From Pseudomonadota bacterium (GTDB taxonomy: Bacteria; Pseudomonadota; Alphaproteobacteria; Rhodobacterales; Rhodobacteraceae): 64,000 nucleotides of DNA. The stretch lies in the NCBI GenBank assembly GCA_021845805.1, contig JAJZVD010000001.1:62001-126000 (forward strand), given 5' to 3'. Below the pieces are notes generated by a model that was not told where the DNA came from, made no database searches, and worked only from the letters and a program-made list of their open reading frames with translations. Shown here in pieces: positions 38,275-48,982 of this stretch (position 1 is the stretch's first letter; every line of letters starts with the position of its first letter). A program made the position numbers and the translations under genes.

Positions 38275-40397
38275 ACGCCAGCCCCCGAAGCCTGCCTGCG
38301 CGGCTGCGCGGCCATGCCCTGCGCCCGGGCAAACCCTGGCCGATGGGCGCCACCTTCGATGGCGAGGGGGTGAACTTTGCCGTCTTTTCCGCCAATGCCG
38401 AACGGATGGACCTGTGCCTGTTTTCCGAGGACGGCCGCAAGGAACTGGCGCGGCTGCCGTTCCAGGACCGTGACGGCGACGTCTGGCATCTGCATGTGGG
38501 CGGGCTGACGCCGGGCACGCGCTATGGCTTTCGCGCGCACGGGCCCTATCAGCCGGAGGCGGGGCACCGTTTCAACCCCAACAAGCTGCTGGTGGACCCC
38601 TATGCCAAGCAACTGGACGGGCGGCTGAAATGGTCGGACGCGCTGATGGGCTACCGGGTGGGCAGCCCGCGGGCGGATCTGTCCTTCGACCCGCGTGACA
38701 GCGCCTTTGCGATGCCGAAATCGGTGGTGGTGGACCCGGGCTTTCCCTGGGGCCATGACGCGCCGCTTGCCCATCCGCCCGAGCGCAGCGTGATCTACGA
38801 GGCGCATGTGAAGGGCCTGACCGCGGCGCATCCGGGGGTGGACCCGGGGCTGCGCGGCACCTACCTGGGCGTGGCGTCAGAGCCCATGCTGGAGCATCTG
38901 GTCAGGCTTGGCGTGACGGCGATCGAGCTTCTGCCGGTGCATGCCCATGTGGATGACCGCTTCCTGGTGTCGGCGGGCCTGCGCAACTACTGGGGCTACC
39001 AGACGCTGGGCTTCTTTGCCCCCGAGCCGCGCTACATGAGCCAGAACGCGGTCTGGGAGATGCAGACGATGGTGCGCCGCCTGCATGGCGCCGGGATCGA
39101 GGTGATCCTTGATGTCGTCTACAACCACACGGGCGAGGGCGACGAGCTGGGCCCGACGCTGGCCTTCCGCGGGCTCGACAACCGCAGCTATTACCGGCTG
39201 CGCGATGGCGGGCGCTATTACGTCAACGATACCGGCACCGGCAACACGCTGGATCTGACCCATCCGATGGTGCTGCGGATGGTGATGGATTCGCTCCGCT
39301 ATTGGGTGGAAACCTACCACGTCGACGGCTTCCGCTTCGATCTTGCCACGACGCTTGCGCGCGAGGCGGGCGGGTTCGACCGGCGGTCGGGATTTCTGGA
39401 CGCGATCCGGCAGGACCCGGTGCTGAGCCGGGTGAAGCTGATCGCCGAGCCCTGGGACATCGGGCCCGGCGGCTATCAGCTTGGGAACTGGCCGCACCCG
39501 TTCCTGGAATGGAACGACCGGTTCCGCGACGGCGTGCGCCGCTTCTGGCGCGGCGATCCGGGGATGACGGCGGAACTGGCCAAGCGGCTTCTGGGTTCGG
39601 CCGACGAGTTCGACCGCCACCACCGCGCGGCGACCGCCTCGGTCAACTTCATCACCGCGCATGACGGCTTCACGCTGGACGATCTGGTCAGCTACGCGGT
39701 CAAGCACAACGAGGCCAATGGCGAGGGCAATCGCGACGGGCATTCCGAGAACCACTCGGACAACATGGGTGTCGAGGGGCCGGCCACGGACCCCCGCATC
39801 CGCGCCGCCCGCGATGCGCGCAAACGCGCGCTGCTGGCCACGCTGATGTTCAGCCAGGGCACCCCGATGCTGCTGGCGGGCGACGAGATCGGCAACAGCC
39901 AGGATGGCAACAACAACGCCTATGCGCAGGACAACCCCATCGGCTGGATCGACTGGGCCAATGCCGATGCCGCGCTGCTGTCGTTCGTGGTGCGGCTGAT
40001 CGCGCTGCGCCGGGCGCATCCGGTGCTGCGCCAGCGCGCCTTCCTGCATGGCCGGCTGCGGGCCGCCGACGGGCAGCGCGACCTTGTGTGGCGCAAGCCC
40101 GACGGGACCGAGCCGGGGCCGACCGATTGGCAGAACCCGGCCTTGCGCACGCTCTGCGCCGAGATGCGCATGGCGGGCGGCACCCCGGCCGCCGAGGTGC
40201 CGGGCGAGGTGCTTTACGCCATCTTCAATTCGGGCGCGGCGACCGAAGTCACCCTGCCGCCGCTGCCGCCGTCGATGCAATGGCGGCTCTTGCTTGACAC
40301 CGCGCGCCCCGCGCTGGAACCCTGTGGCATCGACCGGCCGCGCGTGATGGCGGCGGCCGGATCGGTGCAGGTTCTGGTGCAGAGCCACCGCATCTGA
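38271..40397 (+). CDS. glgX: Glycogen debranching enzyme
   Basis: GH13 isoamylase-type enzyme of 708 residues that hydrolyses alpha-1,6 branches on phosphorylase-trimmed glycogen. An N-terminal CBM48 domain (MGATFDGEGVNFAVFS) precedes the barrel with VVYNHTGEGDE, VDGFRFDLAT (nucleophile Asp), LIAEPWDIGPGGYQ (acid/base Glu) and ITAHDGFTLDDLV. The start at 38271 is fused to the glgA stop as ATGA, so the two are coupled. It is followed by pgm after 21 bases that hold a GAGGAGGAAAGG ribosome binding site. Confidence 0.96.
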   Translation: MNASPRSLPARLRGHALRPGKPWPMGATFDGEGVNFAVFSANAERMDLCLFSEDGRKELARLPFQDRDGDVWHLHVGGLTPGTRYGFRAHGPYQPEAGHRFNPNKLLVDPYAKQLDGRLKWSDALMGYRVGSPRADLSFDPRDSAFAMPKSVVVDPGFPWGHDAPLAHPPERSVIYEAHVKGLTAAHPGVDPGLRGTYLGVASEPMLEHLVRLGVTAIELLPVHAHVDDRFLVSAGLRNYWGYQTLGFFAPEPRYMSQNAVWEMQTMVRRLHGAGIEVILDVVYNHTGEGDELGPTLAFRGLDNRSYYRLRDGGRYYVNDTGTGNTLDLTHPMVLRMVMDSLRYWVETYHVDGFRFDLATTLAREAGGFDRRSGFLDAIRQDPVLSRVKLIAEPWDIGPGGYQLGNWPHPFLEWNDRFRDGVRRFWRGDPGMTAELAKRLLGSADEFDRHHRAATASVNFITAHDGFTLDDLVSYAVKHNEANGEGNRDGHSENHSDNMGVEGPATDPRIRAARDARKRALLATLMFSQGTPMLLAGDEIGNSQDGNNNAYAQDNPIGWIDWANADAALLSFVVRLIALRRAHPVLRQRAFLHGRLRAADGQRDLVWRKPDGTEPGPTDWQNPALRTLCAEMRMAGGTPAAEVPGEVLYAIFNSGAATEVTLPPLPPSMQWRLLLDTARPALEPCGIDRPRVMAAAGSVQVLVQSHRI

Positions 40398-42047
<1,650 letters not shown>

Positions 42048-42150
42048 GCCGCGCGCGCGGCAAATGGCGCGGCAGCGACGCGCCGGTGACGCAAGCGGCT
42101 CAGCGGGGCGGTGGACGGGGTCTATCCTGTGCAAAAGCAGGGAGAGGATC

Positions 42151-43695
42151 ATGGACACCGATACCCCGACCCGCCCGCACCGCGCGGGCCGGGCTGCGCG
42201 CGCCGAGGAACGCAGCCACCGCAGCGCCGGGCCGGGGCGGCCCTACATCCTGCGCAACATCCCGACCTATGACATCCTGTCGGACGAGAACCTGACCCGC
42301 ATCGAGGCCGCGGCCGACCGCATCCTGGCGGAAACGGGGATCGAGTTCCGTGGCGACCCGGTGGCGCTGGACCATTGGCGGCGGGCGGGGGCCGAGGTGG
42401 CGGGAGAGCTGGTGAAGTTTCCCCCGGGGCTCTTGCGAGAGCTGCTGAAAACCGCCCCCGCGCGCTTCATGCAACACGCCAGAAACCCGGCGCATTCCAT
42501 TGAAATCGGTGGGAAATCCGTCATCTTTTCGCCCGCCTACGGGTCGCCCTTCGTGATGGATCTGGACCGCGGCCGGCGGTTCGGCACGCTGGAGGATTTC
42601 GTCAACTTCATCAAGCTTGCACAGTCGTCGCCCTGGTTCCATCACTCGGGCGGTACGATCTGCGAACCGACCGACGTGCCGGTGAACAAGCGCCATCTGG
42701 ACATGGTCTATTCCCATATCCGCTATTCCGACCGCGCCTTCATGGGATCGGTCACCGCCGAAGCGCGGGCCGAGGATTCCATCGCCATGGCGCGGATCGT
42801 CTTTGGTGACGATTTCGTCAATGATAACTGTGTGATCCTGGGCAATGTGAATGTGAATTCTCCGCTGGTCTGGGATGCCACGATGACCACATCCCTGCGC
42901 GCCTATGCCCGCGCCAACCAGGCGGCGGTGATCGTGCCCTTCATCCTGGGCGGCGCCATGGGGCCGGTGACCAACGCGGGGGCGATCGCGCAAAGCCTGG
43001 CCGAAACCATGGCGGGTTGCGCGCTGACGCAGCTTGAACGACCGGGCGCGCCGGTGATCTTCGGCAACTTCCTGTCGTCGATGTCGCTGCGCTCGGGCGC
43101 CCCCACCTTCGGCACGCCGGAACCTGCCATCGGCAGCATGGTGATCGGGCAGCTTGCGCGCCGGCTGAACCTGCCGCTGCGCTGCTCGGGCAACTTCACC
43201 ACCTCGAAACTGCCGGACGCGCAGGCGATGACGGAAGGCACGATGTCGATGCTGGCCGCGATCCATTGCGGGGCGAACTTCATCCTGCATTCGGCGGGCT
43301 TCCTCGACGGGCTTCTGAGCATGTCCTACGAGAAGTTCATGCTGGATGCCGACCTTTGCGGGGCGCTGCACAGCTACCTTGACGGCGTGAAGATCGATGA
43401 CAACCAGCTTGCGGTCGACGCCTTTGCCGAGGTGGGGCCGGGCAACCACTTCTTCGGGTGCAGCCACACGATGGCGAACTACCAGACGGCGTTCTGGGAT
43501 TCGTCGCTGGCCGACAACGAGCCCTTCGAGAAATGGGAGGCCAATGGCTCGGTCGATGCCGCAACGCGGGCGAACCGGGCCTGGAAGCGGGCGCTGGCCG
43601 ACTACGAGGCGCCGCCGCTTGATGCCGCCATCGACGAGGCGCTGCGCGATTTCATGGCGCGGCGGAAGGCCGGGATGGCGGACGCCTGGTACTGA
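42151..43695 (+). CDS. MttB-superfamily (trimethylamine methyltransferase-like) protein, non-pyrrolysine
   Basis: TIM-barrel corrinoid methyltransferase homologue of 514 residues. The core region FGTLEDFVNFIKLAQSSPWFHHSGG, GPVTNAGAIAQSLAETMAG and the C-terminal GNHFFGCSHTMANYQTAFWD are family features. There is no in-frame amber codon, so it is the non-pyrrolysine type, whose characterised members demethylate glycine betaine and other quaternary amines. No corrinoid protein or second methyltransferase gene is adjacent, so its partner is elsewhere or it acts differently. GGGAGAGGA precedes the ATG at 42151. It converges on the histidine kinase gene with only three bases between the stop codons. 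Confidence 0.87.
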   Translation: MDTDTPTRPHRAGRAARAEERSHRSAGPGRPYILRNIPTYDILSDENLTRIEAAADRILAETGIEFRGDPVALDHWRRAGAEVAGELVKFPPGLLRELLKTAPARFMQHARNPAHSIEIGGKSVIFSPAYGSPFVMDLDRGRRFGTLEDFVNFIKLAQSSPWFHHSGGTICEPTDVPVNKRHLDMVYSHIRYSDRAFMGSVTAEARAEDSIAMARIVFGDDFVNDNCVILGNVNVNSPLVWDATMTTSLRAYARANQAAVIVPFILGGAMGPVTNAGAIAQSLAETMAGCALTQLERPGAPVIFGNFLSSMSLRSGAPTFGTPEPAIGSMVIGQLARRLNLPLRCSGNFTTSKLPDAQAMTEGTMSMLAAIHCGANFILHSAGFLDGLLSMSYEKFMLDADLCGALHSYLDGVKIDDNQLAVDAFAEVGPGNHFFGCSHTMANYQTAFWDSSLADNEPFEKWEANGSVDAATRANRAWKRALADYEAPPLDAAIDEALRDFMARRKAGMADAWY

Positions 43696-43698
43696 ACC

Positions 43699-45894
43699 TC
43701 AGCCAGGTGCCAGCGCGGCCAAGTAGGCTTCAAGCGCGGCGGGGTCGACCGGCTTCGGCATGATGACCACGCCTTCGGCCGCGCAGGCCGGGGCCAGTGC
43801 GGCGGCGCGGTCGGCGGTCAGGATGCGGGCGGGCACCGGCCCGTGACGCGCCCTGAGCGCCCGCACGGTGGCCAGCCCGTCCATGCCTTCGCCCAGATGC
43901 AGATCCACAAGGGCCACGTCGGGCGTGATGCCGATCTCGTCGACCAGCGCCAGCGCCTCGTCGCCGGTGCGGGCGTCGATGACGTTCAGCCCCCATTTCT
44001 CCAGCAATTGCCCCAGAGCCAGCCGCACCGCGTCGTCGTTTTCCACCAGAAGCACGATCCGGTCCTGCTGGGGTGGGGCCGCGTGGCGTCCGGCCGGATG
44101 CGGCGCCCCGGCGGGGCGCGCCGCGTGGCGCAGCCCAAGCCCGAAGCAGGTGCCCCGCCCCGGGGTCGATCGCAGGGTCAGCGGATGGCCCAGAAGCGCG
44201 CAGGCCCGGTCGACGATGGCCAGGCCCAGCCCCATCCCCTCGGACGCCGAGGCGCGCGCGTTCAGCCGGTGGAACTCCTTGAACACATTGGCCTGTTCCT
44301 CGGCCGGGATGCCGGGCCCGGTGTCGTGCACCTCCAGCCGGAGTCCCCCGCCCACCCGCCGCGCGCCGACCAGCACGCGCCCCGTTTCGGTATAGCGCAG
44401 CGCGTTGCCGATCAGGTTCTGCAGGATGCGGCGCAGATAGGTCGGGTCGCTTTCCACCTCGGCCACGCAGGGCAGGATGCGCAGGTCCAGCCCCTTTCGC
44501 GCCGCCACCGGCGCGAATTCGTCGCTGAGCTGACCCAGAAGCCTGTCCAGCCGCACGGCGCGCACCTGCACTTCGGCCCGCCCCGCCTCGAGCCGCGAGA
44601 TGTCGAGCAGTGCATCCAGGATCTGCCCCACGCTGACCAGCGCGTTTTCGGCCTTTTCCACCGTCTGCCGGGCGGCTTCGGGCAGCGTGTCGTCGATCAG
44701 CGAGGCCAGGAACAGCCGCGCGGCCGACAGCGGCTGCAACAGGTCGTGGCTGGCCGCGGCCACAAAACGCGCGCGGGTCGCGTTGGCGCGTTCGGCCTGC
44801 GCCAGCGCCGCCGCCAGTTCCCCCGTGCGCGCGGCCACCCGGGCTTCCAGCGTCTCGTTCGTCTGCGCCAGCGCGGCGATGGCGGCGCGTTCGGCGGTGA
44901 CATCGGTGAACGAGATCACGAAGCCGCGGTCGGGCATTTCCTGCGCGAACACATCCAGGATGGTGCCCGCCCGGCGCAGCTCGAAGCTGAGCGGGCCGCG
45001 CAGCGTCGCGCGGTCGATCCAGCGGCGCAGGCCCGCCTCGGTCATCCCGGGGCCGAAGCTCACTTCGTCGCGGAAGCGGGCCAGCAGGTAGTCGAAGCTG
45101 ATGCCCAGCCGCAGCCGGGTGACCGGCAGCGCCAGCAGCGCCGACAGCCGCTGGTTCCAGCCGATCAGCCGCCGGTCGGCGTCGAAGATCGCCACCCCCT
45201 GGTTCAGGTGGTCGAGCGTGGCGCGGATCATCCGGGCCTGGTCGTCCAGCAGCTTGCCGCGTTCCTCGCGTTCCAGCCGGATGATCTCGGTCACGTCGGT
45301 CTGCAGGATCACGGTGCCGCCATCGGCGGTGCGGTGTTCCGACACCTGCACCCAGCGGTCGCGCAGCATCCGCACGTTGAAGATCACGTGGCGGTCCTGG
45401 TGGCGCTGGTGGCGCCGCTCGGCCCAGGCTTCGGGCGTGTCGCCCTCGGGCAGTTCGAGAAAGCGCGAGCGGCTGACCCGGTCGATGTAGTCGGCAAAGC
45501 TCAGGCCCGGCTTCAGCGCGTCGCGCAGGTCCAGCATGTGCATCCCGAAGCGGGAATTGCACATCACCAGCACGTCCTGCGCGTCGAACAGGGCAAAGCC
45601 TTCCTGCACCGTCTCGATGGCGCTGGCCAGGTTCTGCCGCGCGGCCTCGGCGTCACGGTTCGCGCGTTCCAGCCGGGCGTTGGAATCGTTCAGCAGGTCC
45701 AGCGCGCGTTCCAGATCGCGCGTGCGGTCGCGCACCTGTTCTTCCAGCAGGGCCGCGCGCTGGAACTGGGCATAGGCCGCGCCCGACGCGTCGGTGGCCT
45801 GTTCCACGCGGCGCATCAGCACCTCGGCGATCTCGCGCAGCTTGGCGGCCTGCCGCTCTGGCGGGTCGGCCGGGTTGACCAGCGTGAAGGTCAT
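43699..45894 (-). CDS. Hybrid histidine kinase with tandem PAS domains and receiver (NahK-like)
   Basis: Sensor kinase of 731 residues without transmembrane segments. Order: N-terminal coiled coil (about 40-95), PAS domain (about 90-200), second PAS domain (about 222-335), coiled coil, HisKA with the phospho-accepting His383 in ASHDLLQPLSAARLF, HATPase (NALRYT, DTGPGIP, GMGLGLAIV), and a C-terminal receiver (about 612-730) with Asp664 in ALVDLHLG and the conserved Lys in MPKPV. The layout matches Pseudomonas NahK/ErcS'-type kinases, which are controlled by the FIST protein NosP. The FIST gene is immediately upstream here, overlapping by four bases (ATGA). Its likely phosphotransfer partner is the LuxR-type regulator at 47104-47787. 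Confidence 0.9.
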   Translation of the reverse strand: MTFTLVNPADPPERQAAKLREIAEVLMRRVEQATDASGAAYAQFQRAALLEEQVRDRTRDLERALDLLNDSNARLERANRDAEAARQNLASAIETVQEGFALFDAQDVLVMCNSRFGMHMLDLRDALKPGLSFADYIDRVSRSRFLELPEGDTPEAWAERRHQRHQDRHVIFNVRMLRDRWVQVSEHRTADGGTVILQTDVTEIIRLEREERGKLLDDQARMIRATLDHLNQGVAIFDADRRLIGWNQRLSALLALPVTRLRLGISFDYLLARFRDEVSFGPGMTEAGLRRWIDRATLRGPLSFELRRAGTILDVFAQEMPDRGFVISFTDVTAERAAIAALAQTNETLEARVAARTGELAAALAQAERANATRARFVAAASHDLLQPLSAARLFLASLIDDTLPEAARQTVEKAENALVSVGQILDALLDISRLEAGRAEVQVRAVRLDRLLGQLSDEFAPVAARKGLDLRILPCVAEVESDPTYLRRILQNLIGNALRYTETGRVLVGARRVGGGLRLEVHDTGPGIPAEEQANVFKEFHRLNARASASEGMGLGLAIVDRACALLGHPLTLRSTPGRGTCFGLGLRHAARPAGAPHPAGRHAAPPQQDRIVLLVENDDAVRLALGQLLEKWGLNVIDARTGDEALALVDEIGITPDVALVDLHLGEGMDGLATVRALRARHGPVPARILTADRAAALAPACAAEGVVIMPKPVDPAALEAYLAALAPG

Positions 45895-47063
45895 GGCCCG
45901 TGCCCCGGCCGGTAGATCGCGACACCCGTCATCGTCTGGTTGACGTGCATCCCGTTCAGTTGCTCGCCATAGGTGGAAAACCCCACGACCCCATGCCGCC
46001 GCAAGAGCGCCGAGATCGCACCGGTCATCTGCTTCTCCTCGGCCTCCATCCGCCGCAGGATGCAGTCGCAGGCCAGGATCGCCTCGGGCGGGGCGGGGCG
46101 GTGCAGGCGACCCAGTTCCGCCGACAGATGCGCCACCATGTCCATCGGCTCGGCGAGCGTCAGCACCAGCCCTTCGTCGATGGCGGAAAAGAAGACCAGA
46201 TCGCCGTTCGGCGCCATCTGCTGGATCGCGCGCACATGGTGCTTGCCGCCCACCCGCACCACCACGGGATGCGCGGCAAAGGTGAAGGTGGTCAACTGGC
46301 CCGGGTCCTTGCCCAGGATGCGGGCATATTCCTGCGCGGCGGGTTCGGCATTGATGCGCCGCACGATGCGCTGCGCGGGGTCGGCCTCGGTCACCACCAT
46401 GCGGGTGTCGGTGGGGCGCAGGTGATCGAGGTTGAACACCCTGACCGGGCATTCGGTGCGCACGAAGGCCAGCACCGCCGCGTTCTGAAGCGCCGCGCCG
46501 TCATGCAGCACGAAGGTTTCGGCGAATCGGATGCCATCGCCCGCCGAGCCGCCGAACAGCGGCACCGGCCCCAGCCCCGCGGCCAGCGCCGAGGTCAGGG
46601 CGTCTTCGCGCGTCGACAGCCCGTCGACCAGCAGGAAGGCGAATTCGTGCCCCCATTCGGGCCGCATCCGCATCAGCCGCTGGCGGCTGCGCCCCAGCGC
46701 GGCGATCAGTGCCTGCGGGGCCAGCCGTTGAAGATCGGGAACCGGCAGCAGGTCCACCGCGAAATGCCGGGCGGGCAGGCCCACGGCGACGATCTCGCCT
46801 TCGGCATAGCCGGCGGGGGAAATCTCGCCCGCCGTAGTGCAGCCCATCACCGGCGCGCCGCGGAAGGCGCGGGTCGTGCGCGGGGCCAGGGCCGCGATGT
46901 CGGCCAGGGGCGAGACGAACAGGATCACCAGCGCGAAGGGCCCGGGCCCCAGCGCGCGGGCCAGCCGTTCGATCGCGTCGGGGGCACGCGCATCGACATG
47001 CGCGGTGGGCAGCACCCGGTCGTCGGGCGTGGCGTCGGGGGGCAGCGCCCCGGCAGGTGTCAT
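45891..47063 (-). CDS. FIST domain sensor protein (NosP-like)
   Basis: Cytoplasmic sensor of 390 residues with FIST N and FIST C domains: MGCTTAGEISPAGY and LFGGSAGDG in the N-terminal half, and ILACDCILRRM near the C-terminus are typical. FIST proteins co-encoded with PAS-type histidine kinases include NosP, a haem nitric-oxide sensor that inhibits its kinase. Haem binding here is inferred from context. GGGAGG precedes the ATG at 47063. It lies 40 bases after the response regulator gene and overlaps the kinase start, so the three form one operon. Confidence 0.88.
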   Translation of the reverse strand: MTPAGALPPDATPDDRVLPTAHVDARAPDAIERLARALGPGPFALVILFVSPLADIAALAPRTTRAFRGAPVMGCTTAGEISPAGYAEGEIVAVGLPARHFAVDLLPVPDLQRLAPQALIAALGRSRQRLMRMRPEWGHEFAFLLVDGLSTREDALTSALAAGLGPVPLFGGSAGDGIRFAETFVLHDGAALQNAAVLAFVRTECPVRVFNLDHLRPTDTRMVVTEADPAQRIVRRINAEPAAQEYARILGKDPGQLTTFTFAAHPVVVRVGGKHHVRAIQQMAPNGDLVFFSAIDEGLVLTLAEPMDMVAHLSAELGRLHRPAPPEAILACDCILRRMEAEEKQMTGAISALLRRHGVVGFSTYGEQLNGMHVNQTMTGVAIYRPGHGP

Positions 47064-47103
47064 CGCGCGCGCCTCCCTTGCATCGGGTGCAGTATGCGGC
47101 GCC

Positions 47104-47787
47104 TCATCCGTCTGGCAAGAGCCGCTCGAAGCTGGTCTCGCGCGCGATCAGCACGGCCTGGGTGCGGCTTTGCACCCCGAGCTTGCGCATGATCGCCGTC
47201 ACATGGGCCTTCACCGTGGTCTCGGCGATGGCCAGTTCATAGGCGATCTGCTTGTTCAGCTTGCCCTCGCAGATCAGTTGCAGGATCTTCGCCTGCTGCC
47301 GGGTCAGCAGCGTCAGCCGCCGGATCGCCTCTTCCCGCTCGGTCGCGGGGGTGGCGGCATCGGGCGGGCTGAAGCCTTCGGGCACCCAGGGGCGCCCCTG
47401 CCGAAGGGCGGCAAAGGCGGCGCGGAAGGCTTCGCGCGGGCTATGCTTGGGCACGAAGGCCGCCGCACCCGCGCTGAGCGCCGCGCCGATGGCGCGTGCG
47501 TCGGCCATCGAGGACACGACCGCCACCGGCACCCCCGGCGCGGCCGCGGTCAGCCGGATCAGCCCGTCAAAGCCGGTCACGTCGGGCAGGTTGAGGTCCA
47601 GCACCACCACATCGGGCCGCGGGCTCAGCCCCAGCCGGGCCAGCGCGGTATCAAGACGGCCCGCCGTTTCCACCTGCGCGATGCCCGCCACCGTCTTGAG
47701 CGTCATGGCCAGCGCCTCGCAGAACAGCGGATGATCGTCGATCACCAGGGCAAGCTGATAGGTCTGCGGCGTGTCTGGCTGATCCAT
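47104..47787 (-). CDS. NarL/LuxR family response regulator
   Basis: Regulator of 227 residues: an N-terminal receiver (about 12-130) with the acidic pair in LVIDDHP, the phospho-accepting Asp in VVLDLNLPD and the conserved Lys in FVPKHSP, and a C-terminal LuxR helix-turn-helix (LTRQQAKILQLICEGKLNKQIA). The ATG at 47787 follows GGAGAACC; an upstream open frame covers the coxG leader and is rejected. It is the first gene of the regulator-FIST-kinase operon and diverges from the cox operon, which is a plausible target. Similar AgmR/ErbR-type regulators act downstream of NahK/ErcS' kinases. Confidence 0.92.
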   Translation of the reverse strand: MDQPDTPQTYQLALVIDDHPLFCEALAMTLKTVAGIAQVETAGRLDTALARLGLSPRPDVVVLDLNLPDVTGFDGLIRLTAAAPGVPVAVVSSMADARAIGAALSAGAAAFVPKHSPREAFRAAFAALRQGRPWVPEGFSPPDAATPATEREEAIRRLTLLTRQQAKILQLICEGKLNKQIAYELAIAETTVKAHVTAIMRKLGVQSRTQAVLIARETSFERLLPDG

Positions 47788-47917
47788 GGTTCTCCGGGCT
47801 CCGGGGAACAGTCTAGCAAGCCCGCGCCGCCCCCGCCACGGGGCTGGGCTACGACTTCGGTCGAATGGCGCGGCCGCCGCCCGGGGCCTAGAGTTTTCCC
47901 AACAGGGGAGGAGACCC

Positions 47918-48445
47918 ATGGAACTGCAAGACGCGCGCCAGATCGCCGCGCCACCGGATGTCGTCTGGGCCGCGATCCTCGATCCCGAAATCCTGCGGGA
48001 CTGCATCCCCGGCTGCGAATCGATGACCGGCTCGCCCGAAGAGGGGTTCGAGGCTGTGGTGGTGCAGAAGGTCGGGCCGGTGAAGGCCCGGTTCACCGGT
48101 GTTGTTCACCTGTCGGACATCGTGCCGGGCCAGTCCGTCACCATCTCTGGCGAGGGCAAGGGCGGCCCCGCGGGCTTTGCCAGGGGGAGCGCGCGGGTGA
48201 CGCTGACGGCCGAGGAGGGGGGCACGAAGCTTGGCTATCAGGTCGATGCCTCGGTGGGCGGCAAGCTGGCCCAGCTTGGCAGCCGGCTGATCGACGGCTT
48301 TGCCAAGAAGCTGGCCGACGATTTCTTCGAACGGTTCCAGCAGGCCGTCGAGGGCCCCGCAGAGCCCGAGGGCGACGGCGAAGGGGCCGAGGCGCCTGAG
48401 GGCGAGGCCCCGAAGAAGGGCTGGTTCAAGCGGATCATCGGCTGA
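47918..48445 (+). CDS. coxG: CoxG-like SRPBCC family protein
   Basis: Product of 175 residues with the CoxG/SRPBCC fold: PPDVVWAAILDPEILRDCIPGCESM at the N-terminus and GGKLAQLGSRLIDGFAKKLADDFFERF near residue 120. The C-terminal tail is acidic and ends in a short basic motif (KKGWFKRIIG), which could attach it to the membrane. CoxG recruits aerobic CO dehydrogenase to the membrane and delivers electrons to quinones in known systems. GGGGAGGAGA precedes the ATG at 47918. It is first in coxG-coxS-coxL-coxM and is 39 bases from coxS. Confidence 0.88.
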   Translation: MELQDARQIAAPPDVVWAAILDPEILRDCIPGCESMTGSPEEGFEAVVVQKVGPVKARFTGVVHLSDIVPGQSVTISGEGKGGPAGFARGSARVTLTAEEGGTKLGYQVDASVGGKLAQLGSRLIDGFAKKLADDFFERFQQAVEGPAEPEGDGEGAEAPEGEAPKKGWFKRIIG

Positions 48446-48484
48446 GGGCATGGCCCCGGCCAGGGTTTGAAAAGGGAGGAAACG

Positions 48485-48970
48485 ATGCCGAAAGTGACGA
48501 TGCGCGTGAACGGGCGCGCAGTTTCGGGCGAGGTGGAGGGGCGCACGCTGCTGGTTCAGTTCCTGCGCGAGGGGCAGGGCCTGACCGGCACGCATGTGGG
48601 CTGCGACACCAGCCAGTGCGGCGCCTGCACCGTGCATGTGAACGGCGCGCAGGTGAAAAGCTGCACGGTCTTCGCGCTGGACGTGGACGGGGCCGAGGTG
48701 ACCACGATCGAGGGCATGGCCAACCCCGACGGCACGCTGGGCCGCATCCAGCAGGCGTTCCAGGACCACCATGGGCTTCAGTGCGGCTTCTGCACCCCCG
48801 GCATGGTGATGGCCGCGGCCGCGCTTCTGGCCGAGAACCCCAAGCCCACCGAGGCCGAGGTTCGCCACCATCTGGAAGGCAACATCTGCCGCTGCACGGG
48901 CTACCACAACATCGTCAAGGCGGTGCTCGCGGCCAGCGGGCAGGACGTCTCCGCCATCGCGGCCGAATAA
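48485..48970 (+). CDS. coxS: Molybdenum hydroxylase small subunit, 2x[2Fe-2S] (CoxS type)
   Basis: Iron-sulfur subunit of 161 residues that passes electrons from the molybdenum site to FAD. The N-terminal ferredoxin-like domain has CDTSQCGAC starting at Cys40, with a fourth Cys in VKSC; the C-terminal helical domain has CGFCTPG and CRCTGY. All eight cluster cysteines are present. GGGAGGAAA is right before the ATG at 48485, which favours it over an upstream TTG. The gene is 12 bases from coxL. Confidence 0.95.
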   Translation: MPKVTMRVNGRAVSGEVEGRTLLVQFLREGQGLTGTHVGCDTSQCGACTVHVNGAQVKSCTVFALDVDGAEVTTIEGMANPDGTLGRIQQAFQDHHGLQCGFCTPGMVMAAAALLAENPKPTEAEVRHHLEGNICRCTGYHNIVKAVLAASGQDVSAIAAE

Positions 48971-48982
48971 GGGAGGATCATC

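Noticed and set aside
42151-43695. Pyrrolysine-containing trimethylamine methyltransferase
   Set aside because: No in-frame amber codon interrupts the gene.
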